Below the pieces are notes generated by a model. The model saw only the letters and a list, made by a program, of their open reading frames with translations, made no database searches and had not been told where the DNA came from. Below are positions 1-11,497 of a stretch of 64,000 nt of DNA, one piece after another. The position numbers and the translations under genes were made by a program. Source of the stretch: Abelmoschus esculentus (lineage: Eukaryota; Streptophyta; Magnoliopsida; Malvales; Malvaceae); the NCBI GenBank assembly GCA_035048815.1, contig JAUCBN010000001.1:21591001-21655000 (forward strand). The letters run 5' to 3'. Position 1 is the stretch's first letter; each line of letters opens with the position of its first letter.

Positions 1-838
1 AACACACTAAACAGAACCTAAACCTTAAGTATGAGATTAGATTCTTTAAAGACATATTGTAAATATCCTAATACATACAAAATCATAAATTTAGGATTAA
101 AAAATAGTGACTTAAAACCCTTGTATGAAAATTTCATGTTTTGATCACAAAAATGATTTTTCTTAAACAAAACCATTAAATTCTATTGTAATCAGCCAAT
201 AACTTGGAAATTTCATTAAATAACTTAGGATTTTAGAGGTTTGAAGAATTGTCACCTTTAAAACTGATCCAATCTCTTTCTAAGATTTTAAAACAAGAAA
301 ACAATTAAAAATTGAGAAGATTTGAAGAAAACAATTGTATAGAATAAAACCAACGAATTTAATTATAAAGATTTAATATTTACATTGAAAATTTGATGTT
401 TTTCTGCCTTGGAAAGAGGTGAAATAAAAATATAAAAAATATTATGTATTTAATGTGAAAAAAGGGTTTTAAGATTAATATTGTGTAATTTTAATTATTT
501 GATTTAAAACATGGTTTTTAGGTTAATTAAATAGACTCTTCGAAATTTTAGACCAACTAGGATTACAATTGGATCAAACCCTCTTAAAGATTCAATTTTT
601 TATTTAATTTACAAATTTGTCAGCAAATTTTTAATTTTTACAAAATAGTCCATAATTTCAAAATTGGTTTAAACAAAGTCAAGTATATGTAAAATAAGAA
701 TTTTAGGGAATTTTCCCAAGATTTAATTTCAATAAAAACTGATTTTTAAGTATTTAATCCTAAACTATTCTTAACCAACTAAAGCAGCTCACTAAACCTC
801 TAAACCGACCACTAAGCTTCTAAGCCTCAAATTTGAGG
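1..838. other. AT-rich intergenic sequence, nothing recognised
   Basis: No open frame of note and no recognisable domain on either strand. The sequence is strongly AT-rich with poly-A/T runs. Near the right edge there is a C/T-rich stretch (about 780-835) with short direct repeats of the type 'actaaacctctaaaccgacc'. It ends where a recognisable gypsy LTR begins. Confidence 0.5.
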
Positions 839-1553
839 TGCTACAACTTATGTCACCTTACTAGGAGTTTAAAACATAGATAATATACATGTGGATCGAT
901 TATCTTGGAATCTTTAAGAACCTGAAAAATGCATTAGACACTGAAATGTTAGAATTACTTAGCCTAGTGAAGTAGTTATAAACAATACTTTACATGACAT
1001 ATGACAATATCAATGTTTTTCCTGGGGAAATTAAATAATAACAACTTACTTATCATGGCATAATATATTCAAATGATGTTTCCAAATTATAATTCATAGA
1101 ATAAACATATCATATCAAAATTTTCCTCAGACGTAGCAACCCTCGGATAAGCGGATCCTCCTGTACACCAACATATTGAATAGGACTTAGCCTTGAGTAG
1201 AGCTCAAATATTTCCCTTATATTATCCATCCTTTTCTCCGTAATATGGTTTTAGTAGGACCATAGTCCAATCCCTTACATGATGAGCTCAAATAACCCTA
1301 TGAAATGTCAATTGTATCCAATGTTTACCAAAGTCTAAGGAACACCATGTCATATATTTCATTTCATTTCATTTTTGCCCTTAGGCCAAATCACGTAACA
1401 TTTCAAAGACATTTGATCCTTAGATTCGTTTGACATATCATAATTCATTTTCATATTCATTTTCAACATATCTTAGTATCACATATTTATTATAAGCATC
1501 AACGATATAAAACAATATTATACCTTACCATTTCTTACCATTCAAATGCAAGG

Positions 1554-2760
1554 TGATAAGTGCCTAAAAGGCTATTATTTACTAATCCTTTCATGGACAT
1601 TTTGCATTCAACATACACCAACTTGAGCTGATGCGTGTAATTAATGTACAATATTCAGATATTCTGCTATTATAACTTACAAAGATGATATTTATAAAAA
1701 ATGCATAATTCACGACATCTTCTGTACTTGCAGGAATATCCACTACAGAGGTAGCATTATGGTCGACGCAGAACCTGGGCCGCGGTAGCAGCTGAAGCAC
1801 CAGTATCAATATTGTAGGCGACTGGAAGATAAAAATACAATGAATGTTTCTGGACATACAACACATGGATCGAAGCTGGTTAGCATATGGAAAGCCCAAG
1901 TCAAAGGCCACGCGGGAAAAACATCCTAATTTGAATAAACTTGGAAATATTTTATTTATGGAATTTACTTGTATCCTACTCCAAGTTGTACTCCTACTTA
2001 GGAAAGGTTTACCCTAGACCTAGACTATATATACCATAGCCGACCATTGTTAAAGAGAGAGTCGAATTCAGAGAGTTCACCCTAGGAATCATTGTTGTTT
2101 CCATCATGTTCTAAACTTTCTTAGGGTTTAGGTGAAGGTTGTTGAGTATTAGTGAGAAAAGATTGTATCTTGTTTCTTGTTTTCAATGCAATAAAATATC
2201 AAAGTTTTCTTACTCTTTGTCATTCTTTGTTCTTGCATCCAAGCTCGGGAGAGAAGTTTGTGAGTAATCTATTTATCTAGAGTCGAGAGAGTTAGATTCA
2301 TGAAAGGAGTAAGTACAGTATTTGACTTGATTGGAAAATACTAACTCGTCCTAAGGATAGTTTGGAGTTTCAGCGGCTAAAAGAAGTGTGAGATTGGTTG
2401 TTGGTTATAATTGATTATCGTTGGGAGGTATCATCAAGGACTAGTCATCAACAGTGTTTCGACTTAGGGATAAGCGAAACCATCAAGGACACTTTGCCAA
2501 ACTTTGGTAAATCAGCCCAAGAGCAAGGGATTGCCATGATAGACAAACACTATCGTTGCCGAGGCAGTAATCTACAGTTACTGCTGAGACAGTGTAGTGC
2601 AATTGCATTGGACAGAAATAGATCAATCAAATCTACTATACAACACAACTGGATACTGTCCTCTTTCTCAATTTGATCTCATTCTATTTAGCTTTCTTTA
2701 ATTACTTTATTTAGTTTAATCAAAACTCAACTACTTGTGTCTTTATTTTATTTCCTTTAT
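1554..2760 (+). repeat. 5' LTR of the LARD-like element, missing its last ~130 bp
   Basis: It aligns with the 3' LTR from TGATAAGTGCC down to the shared '...tttatttcctttat', then diverges abruptly at about 2760. The terminal part seen in the 3' LTR (about 6346-6475) and any primer-binding site are absent, which suggests a deletion after insertion. A TATA-like TATATATA lies at about 2023, and an AATAAA-type poly(A) signal at about 2189. These fit the U3 and R regions of a transcribed LTR. Confidence 0.8.
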
Positions 2761-2769
2761 TTTATCTCT

Positions 2770-4138
2770 AGGCAATTGTGGGAAGAACAAGGGTTCCAGC
2801 ACAGTGATGAGGAGAATTTCGGCATTGAGCATTACTTGTTTGATAGAATCAAGTATCAAAATGGCAAATCTTTTGCCTGCAACCCGAACAAGACAATGCC
2901 ACGATTGTGCGAGAATTCTACGCACATTGGCCAAGCAAAGACTCACTTTACTTCCACTATAAGGGCAGGCCAGTCCGCCTTGATGCCGAGACAATCAACA
3001 AGTTTTATGGTCTAATTTTTGATCAAGATGTCCACTCAGAATTCATGGAGGAAGATATGGACCAATATTACGAATTGATCAAGGATGACCTTTGTTATGA
3101 AGGCACGAATTGGGAGACCGGATCCCATAGAGGATCAGTGGCTCGGTAGAACCTCAAACCTGAGGCAAAGGTGTGGACAACATTTTTCAAGCGATGCCTC
3201 ATCCCTACATCACACAATAGCATGGTACACCGAATAAGATTGGTTCTAATACAATCCATCATTAACAAAAGGAACATCAACGTGGGAGAAATCATTCTGC
3301 ATGAAATATACGAGTGCGATAAGAAAGAAAGAAGACCCTTAAATTTTCCATGTTTGATCACGGGTTTGTGTATTTCTACAGGTGTACCAATAGAAGATAA
3401 TGATGAAATCAAAACTCAAAAGAAAGGATGGACTAGAGACTTTTGCCATAAAGTGATGCAAATCACTCAGGCAGAACCTGTCTAGGCAACACCACAGTCC
3501 TACACTGCCGAGACTTCTGCAAGGGTCCAATACACGGCAGACACACTTGGTGCTACCCACACTACTGCCGCAACAGACCCATACCAGGAGATCCTTCAGA
3601 AAATAACAACCATGGATCTTCGACAACAACGATACATAGAGCATTAGAGGGACTTCAACACTACCTTATCCAGATGATGAAATACAACTTCCCAAACCAA
3701 GAGGTGCAGTTTAGGGACTTTCCTCCCAACATATTCGTCACAGCAACACCTTACACCGAAACGACCCTAGACCGTGGAGGGTCGAGACCATTCTTCCCTG
3801 CTGGACCATAATAACCATTCGATGTTGCTGGCCCATCTAGGGCAGAAGACTCTGCCGCAGCAGCATCTGCCAGCAAAAGACCTTCAAAGAGAATGAAAGT
3901 CTTCAGCTCCCCACCGAGATCTATGGGTAGCCTCTTGGCAGAAATTGATGCTTACGTACATCAAATTTTGTCCACTTTCGAGCCTATCACCCAGCATGTT
4001 AGGGTAGAAGCAATAGATGCCGAAATAGGAGCGACGGATATAATGCTCACTGAAGAAGTCGCCGAAGACGAAGAAAGAGAGGAAGTCAACGCTTCTTTGC
4101 AAAAGACACCACCCAGTCGAGTTCAGCCGCCCCGATAA
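2770..4138 (+). pseudogene. gag-like 'putative plant transposon protein' remnant
   Basis: The first part (2770-2880) and the second part (from 2881) read in different frames, so there is a frameshift near 2880. The second frame continues through a TAG at 3147-3149 and another stop at 3483-3485. The stretch around 2900-3060 has the features of the plant 'putative plant transposon protein' domain common in gypsy-like plant elements: a VREFYAH-type motif, then a Lys-Gly-Arg loop and an INKFYG motif. The 3' portion (3893-4138) is a Glu/Ala-rich tail of the kind that ends such proteins. It is not functional as it stands. The family assignment rests on motif recognition only. Confidence 0.6.
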
Positions 4139-5139
4139 GCAAAAACACAATAATCACCAGCACAAGGATCTAGAATGAAAGAGTCGGCAGGGAGGCCTAG
4201 AAAGAAGATAGTTAGCAACAACTCTTTGGAGTCTCTTTAAATTTACACCCTTTATTGCTTTTATTTCCTTATTTGCTTTAAATTCTTGATTTTTTTACCT
4301 GTTGTATCATGTAAGCATTGAGGATAATGCTCAGCTTGAGTTTGGGGGTGTAGAAGCTCTGCCGAGACAATCCACTATCGCGGCAATACCATGAAAGTGA
4401 GTAATTTTAGCATATTTTTTAAAAAAATTCTCATTTGCCCTTTATTTGAAATATTGCCCATACTTTTTGCACTGCTCTACATCAAATTGCCTTAGTTTAT
4501 TTTTATTAGGCTATAGAATCTTTCTCCTTACCATGGCTAGGTTCTATTGAGAAGAATTAGCCCTAGGATACTTAAGGAAGAAGACTTAGAAGCTTGCTAT
4601 AAGGTTAACTCTAGCAAAACACTTTTGGGACTTATTTGATTTTAGAAATTATTATAATGAACTTAGGTGATAAAGACTTAAAAATTTTGGAAGGATAGCT
4701 AGAGGTGTCTATCGTTGGATCTAGAAATTACTCTTTTTCATGCTAGAGGTTCCCAAAATTGGCTCTAGTATGCTTAACAAAAGAAGCAAGTAAAAAGTAG
4801 GAAATATTGATGAGAAAACACAATCCTTGAGGTGCCCGAAATTGGCTCAAAAAATTGTTTTTTTTGAAGAAAATAATCATTTCAAGTATACTTGTCTTGA
4901 ACTTAGAGTTTGTCTAAGAAAGCCTTTAATCAACCTTGTCCACAAAACCCACACACTCACGAAATCTTATAGCTTGTTTCCGGGTTAAGTCCTTGAGTAA
5001 ACGAAAGGCTAAGACTAAAGAATAGGAATAATTATGGTGGGGAGAATAGATGGAAAAGTAAGACCAAAAGAGAATAAGGTTCGGCAATTTGATGGCTTGC
5101 ATTGCTTGAAGACAAGCAATAATTCGAGTTTGGGGTATT
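4139..5139 (+). other. Non-coding internal region of the LARD-like element
   Basis: No reading frame. It contains 'gagtttgggggtgt' at about 4338, a G-rich motif often seen in the long untranslated internal region of plant gypsy-like elements. A shorter version, 'gagtttggggtatt', directly abuts the 3' LTR at about 5126 and probably serves as the polypurine tract. Two copies of a TGCCGAGACA-like motif fall near 4358 and 4379. Confidence 0.5.
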
Positions 5140-6475
5140 TGATAAGTGCCTAAACGGATATCATTTACTAATCCTTTCATGGACATTTTGCATTCAACAT
5201 ACGCCAACTTGAGCTGATGCATGTACTTAATATACAATATTCAGATATTCTGCTATTATAACTTACAAAGCTGATATTTATAGAAAATGCAAAATTCATG
5301 ACATCTTCTTTACTTGCAAGAATATCCACTGCCGAGGCAACATTGTGACCGAGACAGAACCTGGACCTCGACAACAGCTGAAGCAACAACATCAATATTC
5401 TAGGCGACAGAAAGATAAAAATACAATGAACGTTTCTGGACATGCAACACATGGATAGAAGCTGGTTAGCACATGGAAAGTCCAAGTCAAAGGCCACGCG
5501 GAAAAAGCATCCTAGTTGGAATAAACTTGGAAATATTTTTATTTATGGAATTTACTTGTATCCTAATCCAAGTTGTACTCCTACATAGGAAAGGTTTGCC
5601 CTAGACCTAGACTATATATACCATAGTCGACCATTGTTAAAGAAAGAGCCGAATTGAGAGAGTTCACCCTAGGAATCATTGTTCTTTCCATCATGTTCTA
5701 AGCTTTCTTAGGGTTTAAGTGAAGGTTGTTGAGTATTAGTGAAAAGAGGTTGTATCTTGTTTCTTATTTTCAATGCAATAAAATATCAAAGTTTGCTTAC
5801 TCTTTTCCATTTTTTGTTCTTACATCCAAGCTTGGGAGAGAAGTTTGTGAGTAATCTATTTATCTAGACTCGGGAGAGTTAGATTCACGAAAGGAGTAAG
5901 TACGATATTTGACTTGATTGGAAAATACTAACTCAGCTTAGGGATAGGTTGGAGTTTCCGCGGCTAAAAGAAGTGTGAGATTAGTTGTTGGTTATAATTG
6001 ATTAACGTTGGGAGGTATCATCAAGGACTAGTCATCAACAGTATTTCGACTTAGGGATAAGAGAAACCATCAAATGACACTTTGTCAAACTTTGGTAAAT
6101 CTACCCAAGAGCAAGGGATTGCCATGACAGACAAACACTATCACTATCGAGGCAGTAATCTACAGTATTGCCGAGAAAGTGTAGTGCAATTGTATTGGAC
6201 AAAAACAGATCAATCAAATCCACTATACAACACAACTGGATCCTACCCTCTTTTTCAATTTGATCTCATTCTATTTAGCTTTCTTTAATTATTTTATTTA
6301 GTTTAATCAAAACTCAACTACTTGTGTCTTTATTTTATTTCCTTTACAGAGCAAGAAGACAAAAGAAGACATATTAAGTGCATCAATTCTTGAGGACAGG
6401 ATACTCGATAGATACTTATCACTTATTATTTGACGTGTACACTTGCATAGAATTGCATTATTTATACACGCAACA
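5140..6475 (+). repeat. 3' LTR of the LARD-like element (complete, 1336 bp)
   Basis: It starts TGATAAGTGCC and ends ACGCAACA, immediately followed by the target duplication CAAGG. A TATATATA element lies near 5612 and an AATAAA-type signal near 5777, at matching positions to the 5' copy. The last ~130 bp (6346-6475) have no counterpart in the 5' LTR but do match the terminal part of the solo LTR at 10146-11492, which confirms where the LTR ends. Confidence 0.85.
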
Positions 6476-7516
6476 CAAGGAAACATTAATATGACAAAAC
6501 AAATGCAATAGGGGTGGCACCAAGCCATCTCATTGACACAACTACACTCGCCTTGTAAAGGAAAACACTTAAGACTCCTAGATTACTTGCTCCTTGATTA
6601 ATTGGAATGAGAATAGGGAGAAAATGAATCTTCCTTAATTTCTTGAACATGGAAAAATTGAAAGATTATGTTAGAATCAATTTCAATGTTCCAAAGTTAA
6701 TATATAAGATTACCAAAGCTTAAGAAAATCCACAAAATAAATAAATCCAACTCCTAACTTATGGTCTTACTCAGGATATATAAGACTTTAATTTGAAATT
6801 AAACCCAAAGTATTAAGGTTATCAACAAATTGATGGAAGAGAATTACTTACCAAGTTTATGTCTATCAATTGGTGATTCAAAATCAGCCTAACCTTGACA
6901 AAACAAGAGAGGTGCTTCTGAGCTTAAAGTACAAGACAGCAATAGTGGTTTTAGTTTGAATAGCTTAGGAAAAATGAAGAAAGAAGTTAGAATTTGGTGT
7001 TAACTCACTATTGGATTACAACTCCCTAAAAATCATTTTTTTATATATTTGTTCATTTATAGATATATGGAAAGCAATATGATGGCCATACAAATATTCA
7101 TTCGAAAACTTTCTTTTAGTGGGAGTAAAGCTTTCAAATTGGTCAAGTAATCCCACCTTTTTATACTTAATTGAAAAGTCATACCATGTTTTTATTTTAC
7201 AATTAAAACACCATTCACGTGAATTAGGCTGATTAGGAATGATGAATCATCCCAAAAATTGGATAATTATGAAGCTAGTCTTTTAACTTTTTAAAGTTTA
7301 CACTTTTAACCACCAAGATTTAGTTTTCACAATTTGATCATTAAATAACTTTCAAAACTTATAGAAAGTTCCAATAACATCAATTGAGTCCAATTAAACT
7401 CCAATCCTTTACAATTTAGTATAAGGGTTACACAATTACTATGTTTGGACACATTCGATATAAAATTCTAATCATTAGAACCTAATTCTAACTAAACCAT
7501 TTTCTGGGATGTGACA

Positions 7517-7735
7517 ACTCTTCCATCCTAAGAAAATTCATCCTAGAATTTTCATGAATAGTACGTAAGGGTATCGCTTTTGCATAGTCTTTTATGATTC
7601 TCACGTAGCCACCTCTTTAGAGTGATTTCTCCTTCAAATCTTAACTAAAAGGACATACTTGCTATAGAGTCTCTTGACTTCACGTGTGAGGATTTATACA
7701 TATTCTTCCTCGCTTTTACTCAGGTTAGTGTTCGT
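7517..7735 (-). pseudogene. Gypsy chromovirus polyprotein tail (chromodomain end), remnant
   Basis: On the minus strand, about 7660-7540 reads like the end of a chromovirus integrase/chromodomain: His-Ser-Lys-Glu followed by Ala-Thr, then Arg-Tyr-Pro-Tyr. Stops fall inside it, including one where the family usually has Trp. The run ends at the polypurine-like junction with the LTR at 7516. The same segment occurs with the same spacing in copy B (59789-59960), where 'ctcacgtagcc' is also conserved. Confidence 0.55.
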
Positions 7736-8883
7736 ACTGATGTTGAATAGTGGGTATTGATAAAGAAAATACTCTTTAGAATTTAGATTTAGGCTCCGTA
7801 TTGATACGATCCTTGGATTTATCGATCTAGGATATCAGTACGAACCAATGGTACTAAGGGTTATTTAAGTATACGGATACGCCTTAAACCGTACTGGTAA
7901 AGGTAACTCTTCTGAACATGTTGCGTATCGGTACAACCTCTTTATCATTGTATTCATATTGATACAAGATAGGTAGATATCGAAATGGTAAGCTGTTAAA
8001 ATCTGATAAGTTATTAAAAAATGAAACTTTTAGTCATTATAATCTATTCACTATCAAACAAAAAGAAAATTGAATGTGTAAATGATCTCACATAACAATA
8101 AAATTTTAGAGGATTAAAATTGGTAAGTCTAATTGCATATTGGTAAAGGAATTTTCTGATAAGGAACTTAATTTCATAGAATTTACAATTTAGTCCTTTA
8201 AGCTTTATAAAATTTAAAATTAACCTATAATTATATAATTGACTAATAAGAAGGGTCTATAACCCTTATGAAATGAGACTAGTCAACAAGGTAAGTTCAA
8301 TAAGGTTAAAATGTTGGTTAAAGAACCAAATGTGTTTACGATTGATTCATTATTTTTTGGTAGAATAATCTGATTTGTTGCCTACCAGATTGATAAAGGG
8401 GTCTTACATTTGAGGAAAAATACTATTCTAATTTTTGGGTTTAATTATTTATTTATTTACATAAAACTAATAATAATAATAATAATAAATAAACTACTAA
8501 AAAGGAAACCGTAGTTAGAATTAAAACAAAATAAAATTTTTATGATAATATTTAATACTATAATATTTTTTGATTTTTTCTAATAAACAAAGAAAAAATA
8601 TCGATGTAGTAATATTTTAGATTTTTTAATTTTAATAATAAATATGTTATATAGTAATTAAAAATTAAGATTTTTTTATAAAATAACTAAACTTAAAGCC
8701 CTTTAATAAAAGAAGATAAAAATTAAAATCGGATTTACACTCCGGATAAAATTACTGATTACAACTGTCTCTCTTTGCTTATCTTTGTGAAAAAATGATA
8801 AAACAAAGACTACAAGCACTAATTTTATCCGACTTCCCTGTTAAATTAAAATTCCATTTACTGAATGCTCCATTGACTGTTGG
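7736..8883. other. Decayed LTR-like sequence with TATCGAT/GTATCG motifs
   Basis: From about 7790 to 7990 there are several near-palindromic GTATCG/TATCGAT/CGTACTG motifs like those in the gypsy LTR family at 14.9-16.4, 46.5-52.0 and 54.3-57.4 kb. This may be the 3' LTR of the gag-bearing element at 13-16 kb. The rest (8000-8880) is AT-rich, with a (TAA)n run near 8468-8489 and no coding signal. Confidence 0.4.
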
Positions 8884-9364
8884 TAGGGTGAGTACTCGAT
8901 CGATTCGAGTCAAAAATTTTCGAGTTATTCGAGTTGACGAGTCATATATTACAACTCAAACATTATTTGAAATTTTTTTGGTTCTAGTCGAGTTTAAGAA
9001 ATTTGAGTCGATTCGAATTGAGTCGAGTTTTTGAGTTCTTATAAATATTTAATTATAATTATTTATCATGTTACAGTACGATCTGATCACAATTTAAACG
9101 ACTTTCTCTAATCATATAAGATATGTGTATATATATTTATATGTAGAAATATTTCTTTATATTTTTATATATAAATGTATATATTATTAAAAAATTGATA
9201 GACTCGTCTCAAACTTAAAAATTAATCCTTTAATTATTAAAAATTTTGAGTTATTCGAGTTATTCGAATTTCTATTTTACAACTCGAACTTTATTTGAAT
9301 TTTTTTTAGTCGAGTCAAAACGAGTCGAGTATTTTCGCGTCGAGTCGAGTTTTGCTCACCCCTA
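8884..9364. mobile_element. hAT-type MITE with perfect 8-bp target duplication
   Basis: The left end reads TAGGGTGAGTACTCGA and the right end, reverse-complemented, reads TAGGGGTGAGCAAAACTCGA. Both are typical hAT-like termini, with subterminal GAGTCGAGT repeats. Identical 8-bp duplications ACTGTTGG flank it (8876-8883 and 9365-9372). At 481 bp with no transposase it is non-autonomous. The open frame at 8795-9034 crosses its edge and is not a gene. Confidence 0.9.
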
Positions 9365-9417
9365 ACTGTTGGAGGTGGAATTTGAACATTGAGGGATTTA
9401 TTGTCGAGCTAGTTCAC

Positions 9418-9985
9418 CATGCACCGATCATCTTACTGGTGTTGCAACAAAAAGAGTCCCACTGAAGAAATTTTCTAGCTCGTCATGCACTGATCGTCTT
9501 ACTGACAGCTAGACTGGAGATCTGACTCATCATGCACCGATCGTCTTACTAATGTCCCAAAACAAAGAAGTTGAATACTGAAGAATTTAAGGAAGATCTA
9601 ACTCGTCATGCACCGATCATTACTGACAGCTAGATTAGAGATACGGTTTATCATGCACCGATCATCTTACTAATATCCTGAAAACAAAAGATAGTCCAAC
9701 AGTGATGGATTTACGGGAGAAATAGCTCACCGTGCACTAATCGTCTTATTGATGGCTAGGATAAAGGCAGACACTGAGGGATTTTCTAGTAGTCGAGTTT
9801 ATCATGCACTAATTGTCTTACTGATATCCTGTACAAAAGAGTTTAACATTGAAGGATTTACAGACAAACTAGCTTACCATGCATTTATCGTCTTATTGAT
9901 GGCTAGAAACATGTCAAACACTGAAGGATTTACTAACGGTTGTTTTTATCATAAATTGATCGTCTTATTGATATCCCAAAGAAAA
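9418..9985 (+). repeat. Minisatellite, nine diverged units with a CATGCACCGATCGTCTTACTGA core
   Basis: The core recurs at about 9418, 9484, 9531, 9607, 9652, 9730, 9803, 9878 and 9954. The first part alternates long and short spacings (66, 47, 76, 45); the later part settles at 73-78 bp, close to 25 codons. As a result, the frame at 9749-10039 reads a repeating 'YHALIVLLIS' peptide. I read this as a tandem array in the 3' internal region of the gypsy element whose gag lies at 13.2-14.6 kb. There is no good evidence that it is translated. Confidence 0.75.
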
Positions 9986-10145
9986 GGTATGACAACTTGT
10001 GAACTTCCTGATATCTTCTGTCAAAAGAGCTTAAAATGATTTGATGTATGTGTTAGTATGCCCATAACCTAACGATGCCTAACTAAAGATGTATGCATGA
10101 ATGAATGAATGTTCTAGTGTACCCATGATTTTAGGGGATACCTAA

Positions 10146-11492
10146 TGATGCGTGTAATAAAAGCGCAACTAAATGCAAGTGTACACGTCAAGTAATATAA
10201 TGATAAGTATTTATCGAATATCATTCTCCACAAGGACTAGTGTATTTAATATACCTCCTTCTACTTCCTTGCTCTTGAAATTATTAAAATAAAAACAAAA
10301 ATAAAAAGATTTGTTGAATAACTAAAGAATAAAAGCTTAAATAAAAGGTTGAGAATGAATAGAGAGAATGGGTAGGATCCAGTTGTATCATATAGTGGAT
10401 TCGGTTGATCTATTCTTGTTCAATACAATGGCACAACACTGTCTCGGCAGCACTGTAGATACTGCCTCGGTAGTATTAGTGTTTCCTGCCGCGACAATCT
10501 CTTGATCTTAGGTAGTTCAATCAAATCTCGGTAAAGTGTCCTTAGGTGTCCCGCTTATCTCTAAGTCGAAGTATTGTTGATGACCAATCCTTGATGATAC
10601 CTCTCGGCGTGAATAAATGATAATCAACAACCAATCCCACACTTGTTTTAGCCGCTGAAACTCTTAACCTATCTCTAGGACGAGTTAGTGTCTATAATAC
10701 CGTACTTATCCCTTTCGTGAATATAACTCTCTCGATATTAGATAAATGAATTACTTACAAACTTCTCTCTCGAGTTTGAATGCAAGAACAAAGAATGACA
10801 ATAAGATAAGAAAACTTTGATATTTTTATTGTATTGAAACGAAGAAATAAAATACAATCTTCTTGGACTAATATTCTACACCTTTCACCTAACCCTAAGA
10901 AAGCTTAGAACATATTAAGAATAACACAATTCTTAGGGTAAAACTTTCTCTCTAATTCGGCTCTCTTCTATACATTGGACGGCTCATGTATTTATAATCT
11001 AGATCTATAGTAACTTTTCCTAAGTAGAATATAACTTGGAGTAGGGAACAAGTAATAAAAATATAATATTTCCAAGTTTAATTATATCTAGAAGACTATT
11101 CCCGCGTGGCCTTTGACTTGGTTTTTTCAAGTGCTAATCTACTCCAATCCAAACACTTTAAGTCCAGAAATTTTCAGCTCATTTTTCTCTTTCAATCGCC
11201 CAGCATCAGTACTGGAACTTCTACTACTGCAGCATTGATTCTGCCTTTGGCACTGCTGTTGTCTCGACAATGGTTCTGCCTTCGGCACTACTATCTCGGC
11301 AGGTATTTCCTGCAACTAGACAAAAACATGCCATGAAACCCTCTTTTCTCACAAATATCATCTTTATATACTGTGGCAGCAAAATGTCTGTTATTAAACA
11401 ATAAGTATATGTATCAGCTCGAATTAGTGGGTAATGAGTACATATTGTTTAGGAAAAGAATAGTAAATAATAGCTTTTTTAGGCACTCATCA
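10146..11492 (-). mobile_element. Solo LTR of the LARD-like family, with target duplication
   Basis: Read on the minus strand it starts TGATGAGTGCCTAAAA and ends ACGCATCA, and it resembles the 1336-bp 3' LTR at 5140-6475 throughout. This includes the TGCCGAGACA-like motifs and the 'GATACTTATCA...GACGTGTACACTTGCA' end. Its length is 1347 bp. Perfect 5-bp duplications CCTAA lie at 10141-10145 and 11493-11497. No internal sequence remains, so it is a solo LTR left by LTR-LTR recombination. Its host is the gypsy element with the minisatellite. Confidence 0.88.
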
Positions 11493-11497
11493 CCTAA

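Larger units (their letters stand above)
1554..6475 (+). mobile_element. Non-autonomous LTR retrotransposon (LARD-like), complete ends with target duplication
   Basis: Two diverged direct LTRs, both starting TGATAAGTGCC, frame an internal region of about 2.4 kb. The 3' copy ends ACGCAACA. The 5-bp target duplication CAAGG is present on both sides (1549-1553 and 6476-6480), so both outer ends are intact. Only a degenerate gag-like reading region is present (2770-4138). No protease, reverse transcriptase, RNase H or integrase is seen, so it needed proteins from a partner element. A purine/GT-rich tract (about 5126-5139) precedes the 3' LTR. About 7 differences in the first 105 bp of the two LTRs suggest it is older than the copia element at 16931. 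It lies inside the LTR of an older gypsy element. Confidence 0.85.
839..7516 (-). mobile_element. Ty3/gypsy chromovirus LTR, copy A, interrupted by a nested LTR element
   Basis: The segments 839-1553 and 6476-7516 read as one continuous repeat once the element at 1554-6475 is removed. They match, in the same order, the pieces at about 45225-45429, 52862-53071 and 58536-59788. The right end reads GTGACA followed by ACTCTTCC; on the minus strand this is a purine-rich tract followed by TGTCAC, the usual polypurine-tract/LTR junction. The remnant beyond it (7517-7735) still encodes the tail of a gypsy polyprotein. That makes this a minus-oriented 3' LTR of about 1.75 kb. The left edge, near a TG at 839, is less certain. 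Confidence 0.65.

Noticed and set aside
9418..9985. Regularly spaced repeats that could look like a CRISPR array
   Set aside because: Units are diverged, the spacers are themselves repeats, and the context is a plant retroelement. It is a minisatellite.
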